Assembly: GCA_964614095.1 (NCBI GenBank)
Contig: CAZTJO010000001.1
Span: forward strand, 135,582-199,581
Source of the DNA: CAZWKX01 sp964614095
Lineage (GTDB): Bacteria; Actinomycetota; Acidimicrobiia; Spongiisociales; UBA11373
Length of the DNA stretch: 64,000 nucleotides
Reading direction: 5' to 3'
Position 1 is the stretch's first letter. Every line of letters begins with the position of its first letter. Below are positions 1 to 9,587 of the stretch, in pieces. Both the position numbers and the translations under genes were made by a program. Below the pieces are notes generated by a model, which searched no databases, was not told the origin of the DNA, and was given only the letters and a program-made list of their open reading frames with translations.

Positions 1-465
1 GGTCTCGAAGACGTCTCCCATACGCCCCACTCCATCTACTTCTCCCGCTACCCGGAGGGGCGAGAGGCCACCTTGGGCTATCCGGAACCCGATCTGGCCT
101 TCCGCAACAACACCGAGCACGCGGTGATCATCATGACGTCACATACCGACACCTCGGTCACGGCCAAGGTGTACGGAGACAACGGCGGGATTGTGGTGGA
201 GGCGGGCCTCTCCAACCGCTACAACTACTCCAGCCCGCAGAGCCGCACCGAGTACGACGCCGCGCTGGATCCCGAGGTGACGCTGGTGACGGCGGGCTCG
301 CCCGGCTGGTCGGTGGACGTCTACCGCTACATCACCTATCCCGACGGCACCACCACCGAAGAGATGTGGACCTGGCACTACACCGGGGCCGTCGAGGTCA
401 CCAGAATGAACCCCTGTCACCGGGACGGGGACGACGCCTGCCCCCCCGAACCCGAGCCGCCATAA
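1..465 (+). CDS. VanW family protein, C-terminal part (5' end outside window)
   Basis: The reading frame is open from base 1 and stops at TAA 463-465, giving the last 154 residues. Segments such as SRYPEGREATLGYPEPD followed by FRNNT and a beta-rich stretch match the VanW domain, found in actinobacterial cell-surface proteins that often also carry peptidoglycan-binding domains. The tail after about residue 135 is Cys/Pro/Asp-rich and looks unstructured. Function is not established for this family; a cell-envelope role is an inference. The start and N-terminal domains lie outside the window, so architecture cannot be judged. Confidence 0.75.
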   Translation, partial: GLEDVSHTPHSIYFSRYPEGREATLGYPEPDLAFRNNTEHAVIIMTSHTDTSVTAKVYGDNGGIVVEAGLSNRYNYSSPQSRTEYDAALDPEVTLVTAGSPGWSVDVYRYITYPDGTTTEEMWTWHYTGAVEVTRMNPCHRDGDDACPPEPEPP

Positions 466-563
466 GGGACCGAGAGAGACAAGCTCAATCTGCTTGTACT
501 CCGGCACCGGTGTGTTTTGCCGCAGCTGCACTCAGCTCCCCCCGCCCCCGCTCAGCAATGCCC

Positions 564-2996
564 TCAGGCCTCCGATTCGGGTATCTCCACCCGGCCGGTG
601 AGCCGAAGATCGCGGGAGGAACGCCCCACCCGGACCTCCACCTCCCCAGGATCAAGAACCCAGCCGCCGCGTCCCGGGTCGAACCAGGAGAGATCCTCCC
701 TCTCCAGCCGGAAATGCACCTTCGTCGCTTCACCTGGCCCGAGCCGGACCTTGGAGAAGCCCTTTAGCTCCTGTTCCGGATGGTCGCCCCGCCGTGACAA
801 CGGAGCCACATAGAGTTGCACAACGTCGGACCCCGGCCGGTCGCCGACGTTCACCACGGTTGCCGACACCTCCAAAGCGTCCCCGTCCCATTGGGTTGCC
901 AGGTCGCGGTAGTCGAATCCCGTGTAGGAGAGGCCGTGGCCGAAGCAGTAGCGGGGCTCAACACCGGAACGGTCATAGAACCGGTACCCGACAAAAACGC
1001 CATCGTGGTAGTCGATGTGGCCCGGTCGCTCTACCCCTACCTGCGCTACCGGCGCCTCTCCGAGAACCAGCGAAAAGGTGGTGGGAAGCCTGCCACCGGG
1101 CTCACAGGCACCGAACAGAACATCGGCCACCGCGTTGCCCACCTCCTGGCCGCCGTACCAGATTTGGGCCAACGCGGCGGCGTCGCCTGCCCAGGGCATC
1201 TCCACCGGGGAGCCGGAGGCGACAAGAACAACCGTGTTGGGATTGGCTGCGGTCACTGCGGTGATCAACTCTTCCTGGGAGCCGGGAAGACGCAGGTCGG
1301 GACGGTCAAAACCCTCCGACTCGAAGAACGGTCCGAGCCCAACAACAACCACGACCACGTCGGCCGAGCCGGCCACAGTCACCGCCTCTTCGATCATCTC
1401 CGGCCCCGGGGTCGGACTGCACCCCACCTGCAGCTCCCTGCCGCCTGTTCCCTCCACGGTGAAGTATTCCACCACCAATTCGTGAGACTCGCCGGCGGGC
1501 AATCCGATCTCGACGGTTGCCACCTCCGCGGCGGGATCCCGCTCTACAAAGAGCACCACCTTGCCATCGAGCGCCACGCGCCCGTGCCCGCCGCGGCAGC
1601 GCAGGGCCAAGGTGTGCACTCCACCCCGGGCGGTCTTCAGCGTTCCGGAGAGACGAACAGAACAGTCGCCGTAGACCAGGTGGTGGTCGCCAGTGCTGGG
1701 CCAGTGAAACTGCGACCGTGTCGTGGTGAACGTATGAGCGGGATCGCCGGCCAGCTCGCCGTTGTGGAAGTACTCGATGCGCAGACCCGGTGATCCATCC
1801 GGGGCGGCAACGATGCCGGCTTCGATTGCCTGAGGATACGGATGTACCACACACCCACGGCGGTAGCAGACCCGGGTGCCCGCACCGGCCCCTGAGATGA
1901 TGCCCTCCAGCACCGAGGCCTGGTAATGCGGCTCGACCCTGGCACTGCCGCCTCCCGAGATCGGCGTTGCCGCGGCGAACTCGCCCAGCACCACAATCTT
2001 GCCGACCGACAGGTCGAGCGGAAGAAGACCGTTGCGATTCTCGAGCAGAACGATGGACTCGGCGGCCACCTTCCTCGCCAGGGCACGGTGTTCGGGGCGG
2101 TCCTCGGCATGCTCGTCGGATGGGGCCTCACCTTCCAGCAGTCCGGCCCGATCCAGGAGGCGGAGCATCCGGCGCGCCTTGTCATCGAGCTGCTCTGCCG
2201 ACAGAGAGCCCTTCTCAAGAGCAGCCCTGACGTGCTCACAAGACATCCACCGCGCCGGGCCCGGCATCTCCAGGTCGAGACCACCGGCTGGAGTGACTTC
2301 CCCGTAGGTTCCCCACCAATCAGACATGACCAGACCGTCAAAACCCCACTCGCCCTTCAATAGATCGACGACAAACGGGTGCTCGGCGGCGTAGATGCCG
2401 TTGATGCGGTTGTAGGCGGTCATGAGCGACCAGGGCCCCGCCTCGGCCACAGCAGCCCGGAATGGAGCCAGGTACACCTCATGGAGCGACCGTTCGTCGA
2501 CGTCGGAGCTGATGGTGAAACGTTCCTGCTCGGCGTCGTTGCAGAAGAAGTGTTTGATGCAGGCGCCGACACCCTCCGACTGAATCGCCCCGATGTAGGC
2601 CACCGCCATGCGGCTGCTGAGATGGGGATCTTCGGAGAAACACTCGAAGTTGCGCCCGGCCCGCGGATAGCGCTGGATATTCACGGTGGGGCCGAGCAGC
2701 ACGGAGGCACCCTTGGAGCGGGTTTCGGCGGCCAGCGCCTTGGCCACCTGGGCCACCAGCTCGGTGTCCCAGGTGGAGGCGAGGGCCACGCTCACCGGAA
2801 AGCTGGCCGAGCTGGGGCCGTGGTTCCACTCGGAGCCCCGGGCCCCGCTGGGCCCATCCGTGACCTTGAGAGCGGGGATACCGAGCCGCTCGACGGGCAC
2901 GGTATGCCAGAGATCTCTCCCCGCGAGCAACGAGATCTTCTCATCGAGATCCAACCGGGCCAGCAGTCCCTCGATACGGTCGGAGGCATCAGGCAT
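564..2996 (-). CDS. glycoside hydrolase family 3 beta-glucosidase with PA14 insert
   Basis: 810 residues. The N-terminal GH3 barrel contains KVTDGPSG and GLVMSDWWGT, where Asp226 sits at the position of the GH3 catalytic nucleophile. A PA14-type insert follows at about residues 400-530 (from LRIEYFHNGELAG), within the second GH3 domain, and a fibronectin-III-like domain lies near the C terminus. This order is typical of GH3 beta-glucosidases that remove terminal beta-glucose from cello-oligosaccharides or glycosides. No signal peptide is visible, so it probably acts in the cytoplasm on imported sugars. Substrate cannot be fixed from sequence. The GH94 cellobiose phosphorylase at 44.8 kb would handle related sugars but is not linked in an operon. 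Confidence 0.9.
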   Translation of the reverse strand: MPDASDRIEGLLARLDLDEKISLLAGRDLWHTVPVERLGIPALKVTDGPSGARGSEWNHGPSSASFPVSVALASTWDTELVAQVAKALAAETRSKGASVLLGPTVNIQRYPRAGRNFECFSEDPHLSSRMAVAYIGAIQSEGVGACIKHFFCNDAEQERFTISSDVDERSLHEVYLAPFRAAVAEAGPWSLMTAYNRINGIYAAEHPFVVDLLKGEWGFDGLVMSDWWGTYGEVTPAGGLDLEMPGPARWMSCEHVRAALEKGSLSAEQLDDKARRMLRLLDRAGLLEGEAPSDEHAEDRPEHRALARKVAAESIVLLENRNGLLPLDLSVGKIVVLGEFAAATPISGGGSARVEPHYQASVLEGIISGAGAGTRVCYRRGCVVHPYPQAIEAGIVAAPDGSPGLRIEYFHNGELAGDPAHTFTTTRSQFHWPSTGDHHLVYGDCSVRLSGTLKTARGGVHTLALRCRGGHGRVALDGKVVLFVERDPAAEVATVEIGLPAGESHELVVEYFTVEGTGGRELQVGCSPTPGPEMIEEAVTVAGSADVVVVVVGLGPFFESEGFDRPDLRLPGSQEELITAVTAANPNTVVLVASGSPVEMPWAGDAAALAQIWYGGQEVGNAVADVLFGACEPGGRLPTTFSLVLGEAPVAQVGVERPGHIDYHDGVFVGYRFYDRSGVEPRYCFGHGLSYTGFDYRDLATQWDGDALEVSATVVNVGDRPGSDVVQLYVAPLSRRGDHPEQELKGFSKVRLGPGEATKVHFRLEREDLSWFDPGRGGWVLDPGEVEVRVGRSSRDLRLTGRVEIPESEA

Positions 2997-3127
2997 GCTT
3001 CTTCACCTTGGTCGACGGATTCTCAAAGGCTCCACTCGCCTCCAGCCGTGTCGACGGACCGCGGAGTGCCGAAAGGATATCCTCCGCAGCATCCTCCTCG
3101 CGCCGGAATCGTCCGGTCTCGGAGCGG

Positions 3128-3634
3128 TCACTCCGCGCCCAAGCCCACCAGCCGATCGACCACCTCTTCCGGCGGCAAGCCGCCAACATCGATGACCATG
3201 TCGGCGATCGGCGCCGTCGTCTCGCGTCGGCGGCGGGCAAGCCGACGCGCCGACTCCAGGTCGAGAGAGCGGCGGTGGTCTCCCCCACCGGCCCGATGCC
3301 ACAGCACCTCCGCGTCGCCGTCGAGCACCACCAGCGCCACCCCGGGATCTTGCAGCCGCTGGAGCAGGTCGGGCCGGTCGGCGGTGGTGGCCGCCGCGGC
3401 CACCACCGCGGTGCCGGGACCACCGAGGGCAGCGAGCAGGATCTCGGCCTCGACCTGATGCAGCCATTCGACCCCGTGCTCTTCGGCAAGCCCACGTCCG
3501 TTCTTCCCGAAACGCTCTTCGACCTCAGCATCGGAATCAACAAAACGCCGATCCAGCCGATCGGCGACGAGCCGCCCCACCGTCGTCTTTCCAGACCCCA
3601 TTGGACCGACCAGCACAACAAAATCCCGAGGCAT
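3128..3634 (-). CDS. shikimate kinase-like P-loop kinase
   Basis: 168 residues starting at MPRDFVVLVGPMGSGKTT, with a clear Walker A motif (GPMGSGKTT). FVDSDAEVEERFG resembles the DxD region of shikimate kinases, and the C-terminal RRRRETTAPIADMVIDV resembles their end. The usual GExxFRxxE shikimate-binding segment reads HGVEWLHQVE, so the shikimate-contacting Arg is missing. It may act on another small alcohol. A longer reading frame upstream exists, but the ATG at 3634 fits the Walker A position in family members. It lies downstream of the aldehyde dehydrogenase gene on the same strand, 47 bases away. Confidence 0.7.
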   Translation of the reverse strand: MPRDFVVLVGPMGSGKTTVGRLVADRLDRRFVDSDAEVEERFGKNGRGLAEEHGVEWLHQVEAEILLAALGGPGTAVVAAAATTADRPDLLQRLQDPGVALVVLDGDAEVLWHRAGGGDHRRSLDLESARRLARRRRETTAPIADMVIDVGGLPPEEVVDRLVGLGAE

Positions 3635-3681
3635 GGCCGGACAGCGTAGGCCGCGGGATACCCGACGCGCTGGTTCTGCCG

Positions 3682-5082
3682 CTAGCGGCCGGCCAGGAAT
3701 TTCATGAGCCTCATGCGCCGCTTCTCGCCGCCGCGTCGTGGAAACCACTGATATTCGCGACGAAGCCTGATCCGGCTCTCCGCCACCGATTTGGCGTATG
3801 AAAACCCCCGCAGCCCGTCGGAGGAGCCGGTTCGACCCCATCCAGACGCGGCCACACCACCGAATGGGAGCGCCGGCATGCCGTAATTGACCAGGCCGTC
3901 GTTGACCGCAACCGTGCCCGCCCGGATTCGAGCCGCCACCCTTCGCGCCCGCACCGTGTCCCCGGTCCACACCGAAGCGTGCAGGCCAAAAGGCGAATCG
4001 TTGGCGCGAGCAACCGCCTCGTCCTCATCGGCAACCCGCATAACCGGCAGTACCGGGCCAAAGGTCTCCTCGGTCATGACCAGCATGGAATGATCGACGT
4101 CGACGAGAACCGTGGGCTCATAGTGCCGCTTCCCACGGCGCCGCCCACCGGAGAGCACGCTGGCTCCGGCGGCAACCGCATCAGCGACATGCCGCTCGAC
4201 CACTTCCATCTGTCCCGGCCCAATGAGGGGCCCGATACCCCGGCGCCGTTCGTCGGATCCCTCAACGTCGCCAAGGGCGCGGACAAGCTCTCTGATGAAG
4301 GCGTCGTAGGCGGCGGCGACCACATAGACCCTCTCCACGGCGACACACATCTGCCCGGCGTTGAAGAACCGCCCCCACACCGCCCCTCGAGCGGCCCGCA
4401 CCAGATTGGCGTCCTCCAGCACGATCATTGGGTGTTTGCCGCCCAATTCCAGGAGAGTGGGAATGAGCCGTTCACCGGCCCGAGCCGCGATCTCCCGCCC
4501 CACCTCGGACGAGCCGGTGAAGGCGATGACGTCGATGTCGGCATCGACGAGTGCCTTCCCCGCATCAGCACCACCCTGAACCACTCCAATCAACCCTGGG
4601 GTCAAGCCGGCGGCTTCGGCGATCTCGGCAACCAGGGCTCCCGAGCGAGGCGTTGTACTCGACGGCTTCAACACCACTCCACAGCCGGCGGCGAGGGCGG
4701 TCATCGTCGGCTGGAAGGAGAGGAAAAAGGGGAAATTCCAGGGCGAAATGACCGCAGCCACCCCCAACGGCTCGTACCGAATCCAGGCGCGCTTGTGCAG
4801 CGCCGGGTAGGCCGACACTCGTCGGAGCCTGAGGTGCTTGGCCGTGTTCCGAGCCAGGTAGCGGGCATGGATCGCCGCCGGCATCAGCTCGCCGGTGATG
4901 ACATCGGAAGGGCTCTTGCCGGTCTCCGCGACCACACTCTCAACGACATGTTCGGCAGAGGCGATGAGGGAGCGCTTCAGGCTTCCGATCGCCCGCTGTC
5001 GATCCGCAAGGGAGCGCCGGCCCCACTGCTCCTGGGCCAGCCGGGCGGCGGCAACGGCTGCGCCGATGGCTGGATCACCCAT
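3682..5082 (-). CDS. NAD(P)-dependent aldehyde dehydrogenase
   Basis: 466 residues, close to the usual aldehyde dehydrogenase length. It shows the NAD-binding VISPWNFPF and FTGSSEVGR segments, the general base in LLELGGKHPM, the catalytic Cys in FFNAGQMCVAVERV and the C-terminal EETFGPVLPV. It oxidises an aldehyde to the acid; the substrate is unknown. The start ATG at 5082 overlaps the stop of the upstream MarC-like gene as TGATG, so the two are probably translationally coupled. The reading frame could extend further upstream, but that would run through the neighbouring gene. Confidence 0.92.
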   Translation of the reverse strand: MGDPAIGAAVAAARLAQEQWGRRSLADRQRAIGSLKRSLIASAEHVVESVVAETGKSPSDVITGELMPAAIHARYLARNTAKHLRLRRVSAYPALHKRAWIRYEPLGVAAVISPWNFPFFLSFQPTMTALAAGCGVVLKPSSTTPRSGALVAEIAEAAGLTPGLIGVVQGGADAGKALVDADIDVIAFTGSSEVGREIAARAGERLIPTLLELGGKHPMIVLEDANLVRAARGAVWGRFFNAGQMCVAVERVYVVAAAYDAFIRELVRALGDVEGSDERRRGIGPLIGPGQMEVVERHVADAVAAGASVLSGGRRRGKRHYEPTVLVDVDHSMLVMTEETFGPVLPVMRVADEDEAVARANDSPFGLHASVWTGDTVRARRVAARIRAGTVAVNDGLVNYGMPALPFGGVAASGWGRTGSSDGLRGFSYAKSVAESRIRLRREYQWFPRRGGEKRRMRLMKFLAGR

Positions 5083-5636
5083 CACACATCTCGAATACCC
5101 TCGATCAGCAGCCACACCGCCACCGCAAGGAGCGCGACGGCCACCATCCGGCCCAAATGCAGAAGCACCCGATCGGTCATATCCCGCCGTGGCAACGATC
5201 CCAGCAGCCCCAGCAGGGCCAGCGAGACGGCCGCTGCCACCACCGTGGCCCCCACGCCCTCCTGGCTGCCCGTGGTCACGGAGAGCGCCAGGAACTCCGG
5301 ACCGAGCAGCCGCGGGAACGCGACCGGCCACAGTGCCGGCCACCACCCGCCCGGCACCGGCTCCTTGGGAGGACGGGGCCGGGTCAGAACGTAGAAGCCG
5401 CAGAGCGCCAAGGTGAAGCCGGCGGCAATGCGGAAGGTCTCCGGGGTTATCTCGAGCGTTTCCAGAAGCGGCCCGGAGACCCAGGCGAGCCCGGCCACGG
5501 CTCCCAGCGCCAGCAGCGACCCACCACCTAGCGGCAGCGCCGCTGCTCTCTGGCGAGACGTCTCGGGCATGCCCAGGCGAGTTCGTGGAGGATTCAGCCC
5601 ACTCACATAGGCCAAGACAAGGAGTGCGGCGGTCAT
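5082..5636 (-). CDS. MarC-like integral membrane protein
   Basis: 184 residues with about six hydrophobic segments. The central VAFPRLLGPEFLALSV and the last segment ending in LLIEGIRDV resemble the conserved PLAIPLIAGPG-type and ILDGI-type signatures of the MarC family of small multi-pass membrane proteins. Family function is poorly defined. It is sandwiched by overlaps: its ATG overlaps the upstream gene's stop as ATGA, and its TGA overlaps the aldehyde dehydrogenase ATG. The three genes therefore form one operon. A role linked to the neighbouring enzymes cannot be deduced. Confidence 0.6.
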   Translation of the reverse strand: MTAALLVLAYVSGLNPPRTRLGMPETSRQRAAALPLGGGSLLALGAVAGLAWVSGPLLETLEITPETFRIAAGFTLALCGFYVLTRPRPPKEPVPGGWWPALWPVAFPRLLGPEFLALSVTTGSQEGVGATVVAAAVSLALLGLLGSLPRRDMTDRVLLHLGRMVAVALLAVAVWLLIEGIRDV

Positions 5637-6799
5637 GGCGTTTCCTTCTCGAGAATCTCCAGTGCTGCCAACAGCGCCGAGATCACGTGCTGCTCATCGT
5701 CCAACTGTGAATACTCCCGGTAGAACCAAGCTCCTTGCACAAGGTCGGGCCGTCCATATGCTTGCGCCTCCTCGGCAGTCGCCTGCCGGGACACCATTGT
5801 GCCCGCCGTGCACACCAGGCGCTCCTCCATGTTGGCGCCCAGGTCGGCGAGCTCGGGCTCGGCCCGCGACAGGCGCCACAGGGCGCCCAAACCTTCTCCG
5901 GCCGTGCCCACGCCGGCCGGCGGCCCCGGGTACCAGCGCAGCCACAGGTTGATGCCGGTTCCCTGCCGCTGCGATTCGAACCGGAGCCGGATGCCGAAAT
6001 AGCCGGCCAGCCGCCGGGCATAGTCGATCGTGCCCTCATGGTGGAGTTCGGCCGACAGAGATTCGAGCGTGTACGCCGCCCAGTGGTCGGGTATCGGGGC
6101 CAGCCCTCCCTCCACCCGGAGCCGGTCCGTTGCCATGTAGTCCAGCGTCCGCAGGGCAGCCCGGCCCCAGCCCTCACCGGGAAACGCCTCGTCGAGCAAA
6201 GTAAGCGCCCAGGCCGCCTCGCCCGTGGCGTACGTCCCATAGAAGGCGATCTCACGCCCCTCCCCGGCATGCCAGGCACCGTACATGCGGCCGTCGGGCT
6301 GCTGCAGGGCTAGGACAAACCGGCCCACATCCCTCATCAGGCCGTCGTACCGGGTATCGCCGGTAACTTCACGCCGGAGGGCCAGCGCCGCCAGGAATAG
6401 GCCGTTGTCCCCCAGCTGCACCTCAGGGGCCGAAGACTGCCATGCCCTCCACCCGTCACCGGCAACCAGACGATCCAGCATGTAGCCCAAGCCCCTGTCG
6501 GCGATATCGAGCACATCCGGATCGTGACGCAGCGCCACCTGGTAGAGGGACATCGTGACACCGGCGTGGCGAGCGCCGTTGTAGCCGGGATTCACCACAT
6601 CGTCGTCCCGGCTGTAGCCGTAGGTGTAGCGGCCATCGGATGCCATGCCGCGTTCGATCCAGGCCACAGCCTCGTCCACGGCCGTCCGTACCTGCTCCAC
6701 GGTGACGGCCGGACACACTTCGGCAGGAACCACGGCAAGGCGCAGCGCGCCCACCCCAAGAACGAGCAGGGACAGCCGCAGCACCACTCGTCGCAACAT
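5633..6799 (-). CDS. secreted (alpha/alpha) toroid-like hypothetical protein
   Basis: 388 residues if started at the ATG at 6799, which gives a basic and then hydrophobic N-terminus (MLRRVVLRLSLLVLGVGALR) typical of a Sec signal. The mature part has repeated helical stretches with aromatic and Gly-rich turns (YGYSRDD, GDNGLFLAALALRR, ATGEAAWALTLLDEAF, HWAAYTLE), as in six-hairpin glycosidase-like toroids. Substrate and catalytic residues are not recognisable. It is the first gene of a three-gene operon, ending in a 4-base ATGA overlap. The long upstream extension of the frame lacks signal-peptide logic and overlaps the divergent lipoprotein start, so it is not used. Confidence 0.6.
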   Translation of the reverse strand: MLRRVVLRLSLLVLGVGALRLAVVPAEVCPAVTVEQVRTAVDEAVAWIERGMASDGRYTYGYSRDDDVVNPGYNGARHAGVTMSLYQVALRHDPDVLDIADRGLGYMLDRLVAGDGWRAWQSSAPEVQLGDNGLFLAALALRREVTGDTRYDGLMRDVGRFVLALQQPDGRMYGAWHAGEGREIAFYGTYATGEAAWALTLLDEAFPGEGWGRAALRTLDYMATDRLRVEGGLAPIPDHWAAYTLESLSAELHHEGTIDYARRLAGYFGIRLRFESQRQGTGINLWLRWYPGPPAGVGTAGEGLGALWRLSRAEPELADLGANMEERLVCTAGTMVSRQATAEEAQAYGRPDLVQGAWFYREYSQLDDEQHVISALLAALEILEKETP

Positions 6800-6899
6800 C
6801 GGCGGCAGGTTAGACGACGGCGCCGAAACCGCCCCAGGAGCTGCGCCTTGCAGGCGCCGAACCTTGCCTGTGGGCCGGGTGCGGCCCACAATGGTGATC

Positions 6900-8576
6900 A
6901 TGCACAACAGCCGAGGTCTTTTTCTCTGCGCCGTCGTGTCGCTGGCGGCATCCGCCTGCAGCGGCGGCGGCACCGCGCTCACAACGACTTCCCTGGCGAC
7001 ACCTTCGGACACCACGATGGCCGATTTTCCGGCAACGACCACCCCTGCCATCGATATCAGCGTCGCCCTGGATGGCAGCGGGGACTACTCCAGCCTTGGC
7101 GATGCACTGGCGGATGCGGGTCCCGGTTCGACCATCACCCTGGGACCCGGCGAGTTCTTCCTCAGCGAACCACTGATCATCGAAGACCTGGACCTGTTCA
7201 GCATCGTCGGCGCCGGCTCCGCCGACACATTCGTCACTGGTGCCGGGCCCGACCACGTGGTGCTCGTTCGAAGCCGCAACGTGAACATCACCGGCATCAC
7301 TTTTCACTACGAAGGCACCGAGCCGGCCCACGTAGTGGTCGTCGAGGGCGCAGTCACCATGACCGATGTTGCCGCCACCGGAGGCGTATGGGACGGCGAA
7401 GCCGTCGGCGGCTCGGGATTCCTCATCAGAGGAGAAGCCACCGCCGTTGTCGATCAGGCGCGCTCCGAGAGCAACGGCGCCCACGGATTTCAGATGGTCG
7501 AGCAGGCCTACGCCCGGCTCACCAGAAGCACGGCGGTCAACAACGGCCTCAGCGGCTTCGCCTGGTTCGGCACCAGCGGAGGCCTCGCCAACGGCAACGG
7601 TGCGCACGAGAATGGCCAGCACGGCTTCTGGGTCAACGATTCGGCCGGGCCCGCCCTTAACAACAACACAGCTGCCAACAATCTTCGCTCCGGATTCGCC
7701 TTCGCCGGCACCGGCCGAGTGGTCACCAGCAACAGCTCCGCGGACAACAACACCGAGTACGGTTTCACCGTCGAAGACGCGGCGGCTCCCTCGCTCACGG
7801 GCAACTCGGCGTCCATGAATCAGCAAGCCGGGTTCTCCTGGTGGGACCAATCCGCCGGCACCGCAGAAAGCAATACCGCATCGGCCAACGGCTCCCACGG
7901 GTTCGTCATCGGCGGCGATGCCTGCCCCGGCCTGATCGGGAACGATGCCGTCGACAACACCGATGTCGGCTACCTCTGGACCGGCCAGGCCACCGGGGTC
8001 GCCGAGGGCAACGCCGCCCGCCGCAGCGGTCTCAGCGGATTCGCCGTTAGCGAGCTGGCTCATCCCGATCTCACCGACAACACGGCGCGGAACAACGGCC
8101 AAGACGGCTTCTCCCTGTTCGGCGATGCCGCGGCCACCCTCACCGGGAACAACTCACGCCGCAATCAGCTCAATGGATTTGGCATCGGCGGCGAAGCCGC
8201 CCATCTGCTCGAAGGCAACTCGGCATCCAACAACACCATGTCGGGCTTCGCCTTCTACGGCACCACCACCAGCACGGCTCGCGACAACATGGCCGCCGAC
8301 AACGGCCTCCACGGATTCGAGGTGGGTGAGGCTGCGGCGCCGCTCCTTGAAAACAATGAAACCCGCGGCCACAACAGCCCCGGCGACGACGTCGAGGGAA
8401 TCGGCATCGCCTATGTGGGCACGGCGGGGGGCCGCGCCCAGGGAAACGAGGTCCACAACAACGACATCGGCATCGGAATCGCTGAAGGCGCCCAGCCCGA
8501 CATCGGAGACAACATTTTGCATGACAATGCCCGCGACACCGTGACCGGCGCCGAGATCGCCGCCCTCCCCGGCTAG
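6900..8576 (+). CDS. right-handed beta-helix lipoprotein
   Basis: 558 residues. The N-terminus MHNSRGLFLCAVV ending in LAASACSGGG is a lipoprotein signal with the lipid-anchored Cys at about residue 20, followed by a Thr/Ser-rich linker. From about residue 45 (DGSGDYSSLGDALADAG) the rest is a parallel beta-helix of the pectate-lyase-like type. About 20 coils of some 23 residues repeat the pattern N-x-A-x-x-N-G-x-x-GF-x-x-x-G. No catalytic residues are evident. It would sit on the outer face of the membrane and may bind or cut polysaccharide. An ATG nine bases upstream (6891) is an alternative start. The gene is divergent from the 5633-6799 operon. Confidence 0.75.
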   Translation: MHNSRGLFLCAVVSLAASACSGGGTALTTTSLATPSDTTMADFPATTTPAIDISVALDGSGDYSSLGDALADAGPGSTITLGPGEFFLSEPLIIEDLDLFSIVGAGSADTFVTGAGPDHVVLVRSRNVNITGITFHYEGTEPAHVVVVEGAVTMTDVAATGGVWDGEAVGGSGFLIRGEATAVVDQARSESNGAHGFQMVEQAYARLTRSTAVNNGLSGFAWFGTSGGLANGNGAHENGQHGFWVNDSAGPALNNNTAANNLRSGFAFAGTGRVVTSNSSADNNTEYGFTVEDAAAPSLTGNSASMNQQAGFSWWDQSAGTAESNTASANGSHGFVIGGDACPGLIGNDAVDNTDVGYLWTGQATGVAEGNAARRSGLSGFAVSELAHPDLTDNTARNNGQDGFSLFGDAAATLTGNNSRRNQLNGFGIGGEAAHLLEGNSASNNTMSGFAFYGTTTSTARDNMAADNGLHGFEVGEAAAPLLENNETRGHNSPGDDVEGIGIAYVGTAGGRAQGNEVHNNDIGIGIAEGAQPDIGDNILHDNARDTVTGAEIAALPG

Positions 8577-8594
8577 CCGACCGGGAGGCTCCAC

Positions 8595-9536
8595 GTGCTG
8601 TCGAATCTGCTTCTCCTGGCCCTCCCGGCATCGGGCAAATCGGAGATATGCCGCTACCTCAGCCACCTCGACGACGAGGTCCGTGCCGCCGACATGGGCC
8701 TGGGCCCGTTGGTCTTCCTCGACGACTTCCCCTACGTGTTCTTCATGAAGCGGGTGTCGCAGGAGTTGCGCCGCCTCGGAGCCGATCCCGTGTTCTTTGC
8801 CGCCGACGAAGTGCCTCCGGCCGACCCGCGGTTCTGGGGAATGCTGATCGAGCTACTCAATGAGGATTTCCTCACTCTCGGGACGGCACGGGCACCCGGC
8901 TGCAGTGCCCGCGACCTACTTGCCCGGATCGAGGCGGCCGGTGCCGCGGTGGGTGCTCCTCCCGGTCTCTTCCGGTTTGAGCCCGAAGTGCTGGCCCGGC
9001 TCATCGATGCGCTTGAGGAACCGGCCACCACGTTCGCTCAGACCCGCGTCATCGCTCCTCCCCCACCTGATGCGACCGTCATTTTCGAATTCGCCCGCGG
9101 TGGTTCTGAGGGAGCCGACTTCGAGACGCTGGCCCCCCGGGGATACCGCCACTCGCTGAGCCTGCTGCGGCCTGACATCCTGGAGCAGGCCGCCATCCTC
9201 TACATCTGGGTGACACCTGAAGAGAGCAGGCACCGTAACCGAGAGAGGGCCCGCTCGGGCGGCGCCGCCTCCATACTCCACCACCACGTCCCCGAAAAGA
9301 CGATGTATCTCGAATACGACTGTGATGATTTCGCCTGGCTGCTCGACCACTCCGAGCAACCGGGTACGGTGACGGTGACAACCGTAGAGAGAACCTTCCA
9401 CGTGCCCGCGGCCTGCCTCGACAACCGGGTGGACCGCACATCCTTCCTCCGGGCCGAACCGGAGGAGTGGCCGCCCCAGGCCGTGGCCGGTCTCCACGCC
9501 GCCCTGAGCGAGGTGCTGAGGAGCCTGCAGCGGTAG
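8595..9536 (+). CDS. P-loop hypothetical protein
   Basis: 313 residues with GTG start 8595 and a GGGAGG ribosome site at 8583-8588. The N-terminus LLLLALPASGKSEICRYL has a Walker A-like APASGKS pattern, and LGPLVFLDDFPYVFFM could supply the Walker B acid. The C-terminal half contains VIFEFARGG and IWVTPEESRHRNRER, resembling the nucleoside/polynucleotide kinase fold. I do not recognise the family beyond a probable P-loop kinase fold. It starts 19 bases after the beta-helix lipoprotein stop, so the two are probably co-transcribed. Confidence 0.6.
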   Translation: MLSNLLLLALPASGKSEICRYLSHLDDEVRAADMGLGPLVFLDDFPYVFFMKRVSQELRRLGADPVFFAADEVPPADPRFWGMLIELLNEDFLTLGTARAPGCSARDLLARIEAAGAAVGAPPGLFRFEPEVLARLIDALEEPATTFAQTRVIAPPPPDATVIFEFARGGSEGADFETLAPRGYRHSLSLLRPDILEQAAILYIWVTPEESRHRNRERARSGGAASILHHHVPEKTMYLEYDCDDFAWLLDHSEQPGTVTVTTVERTFHVPAACLDNRVDRTSFLRAEPEEWPPQAVAGLHAALSEVLRSLQR

Positions 9537-9587
9537 GCGTACCAGGCGCGGGTGTGCCAGGCTCTAGGCCACACAATGAGGAGCGCG

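Noticed and set aside
2379..3458. Long plus-strand frames opposite the GH3 gene and other large antisense frames in the window
   Set aside because: They are typical of high-GC DNA, lie opposite well-supported genes, and their translations show no family motifs.
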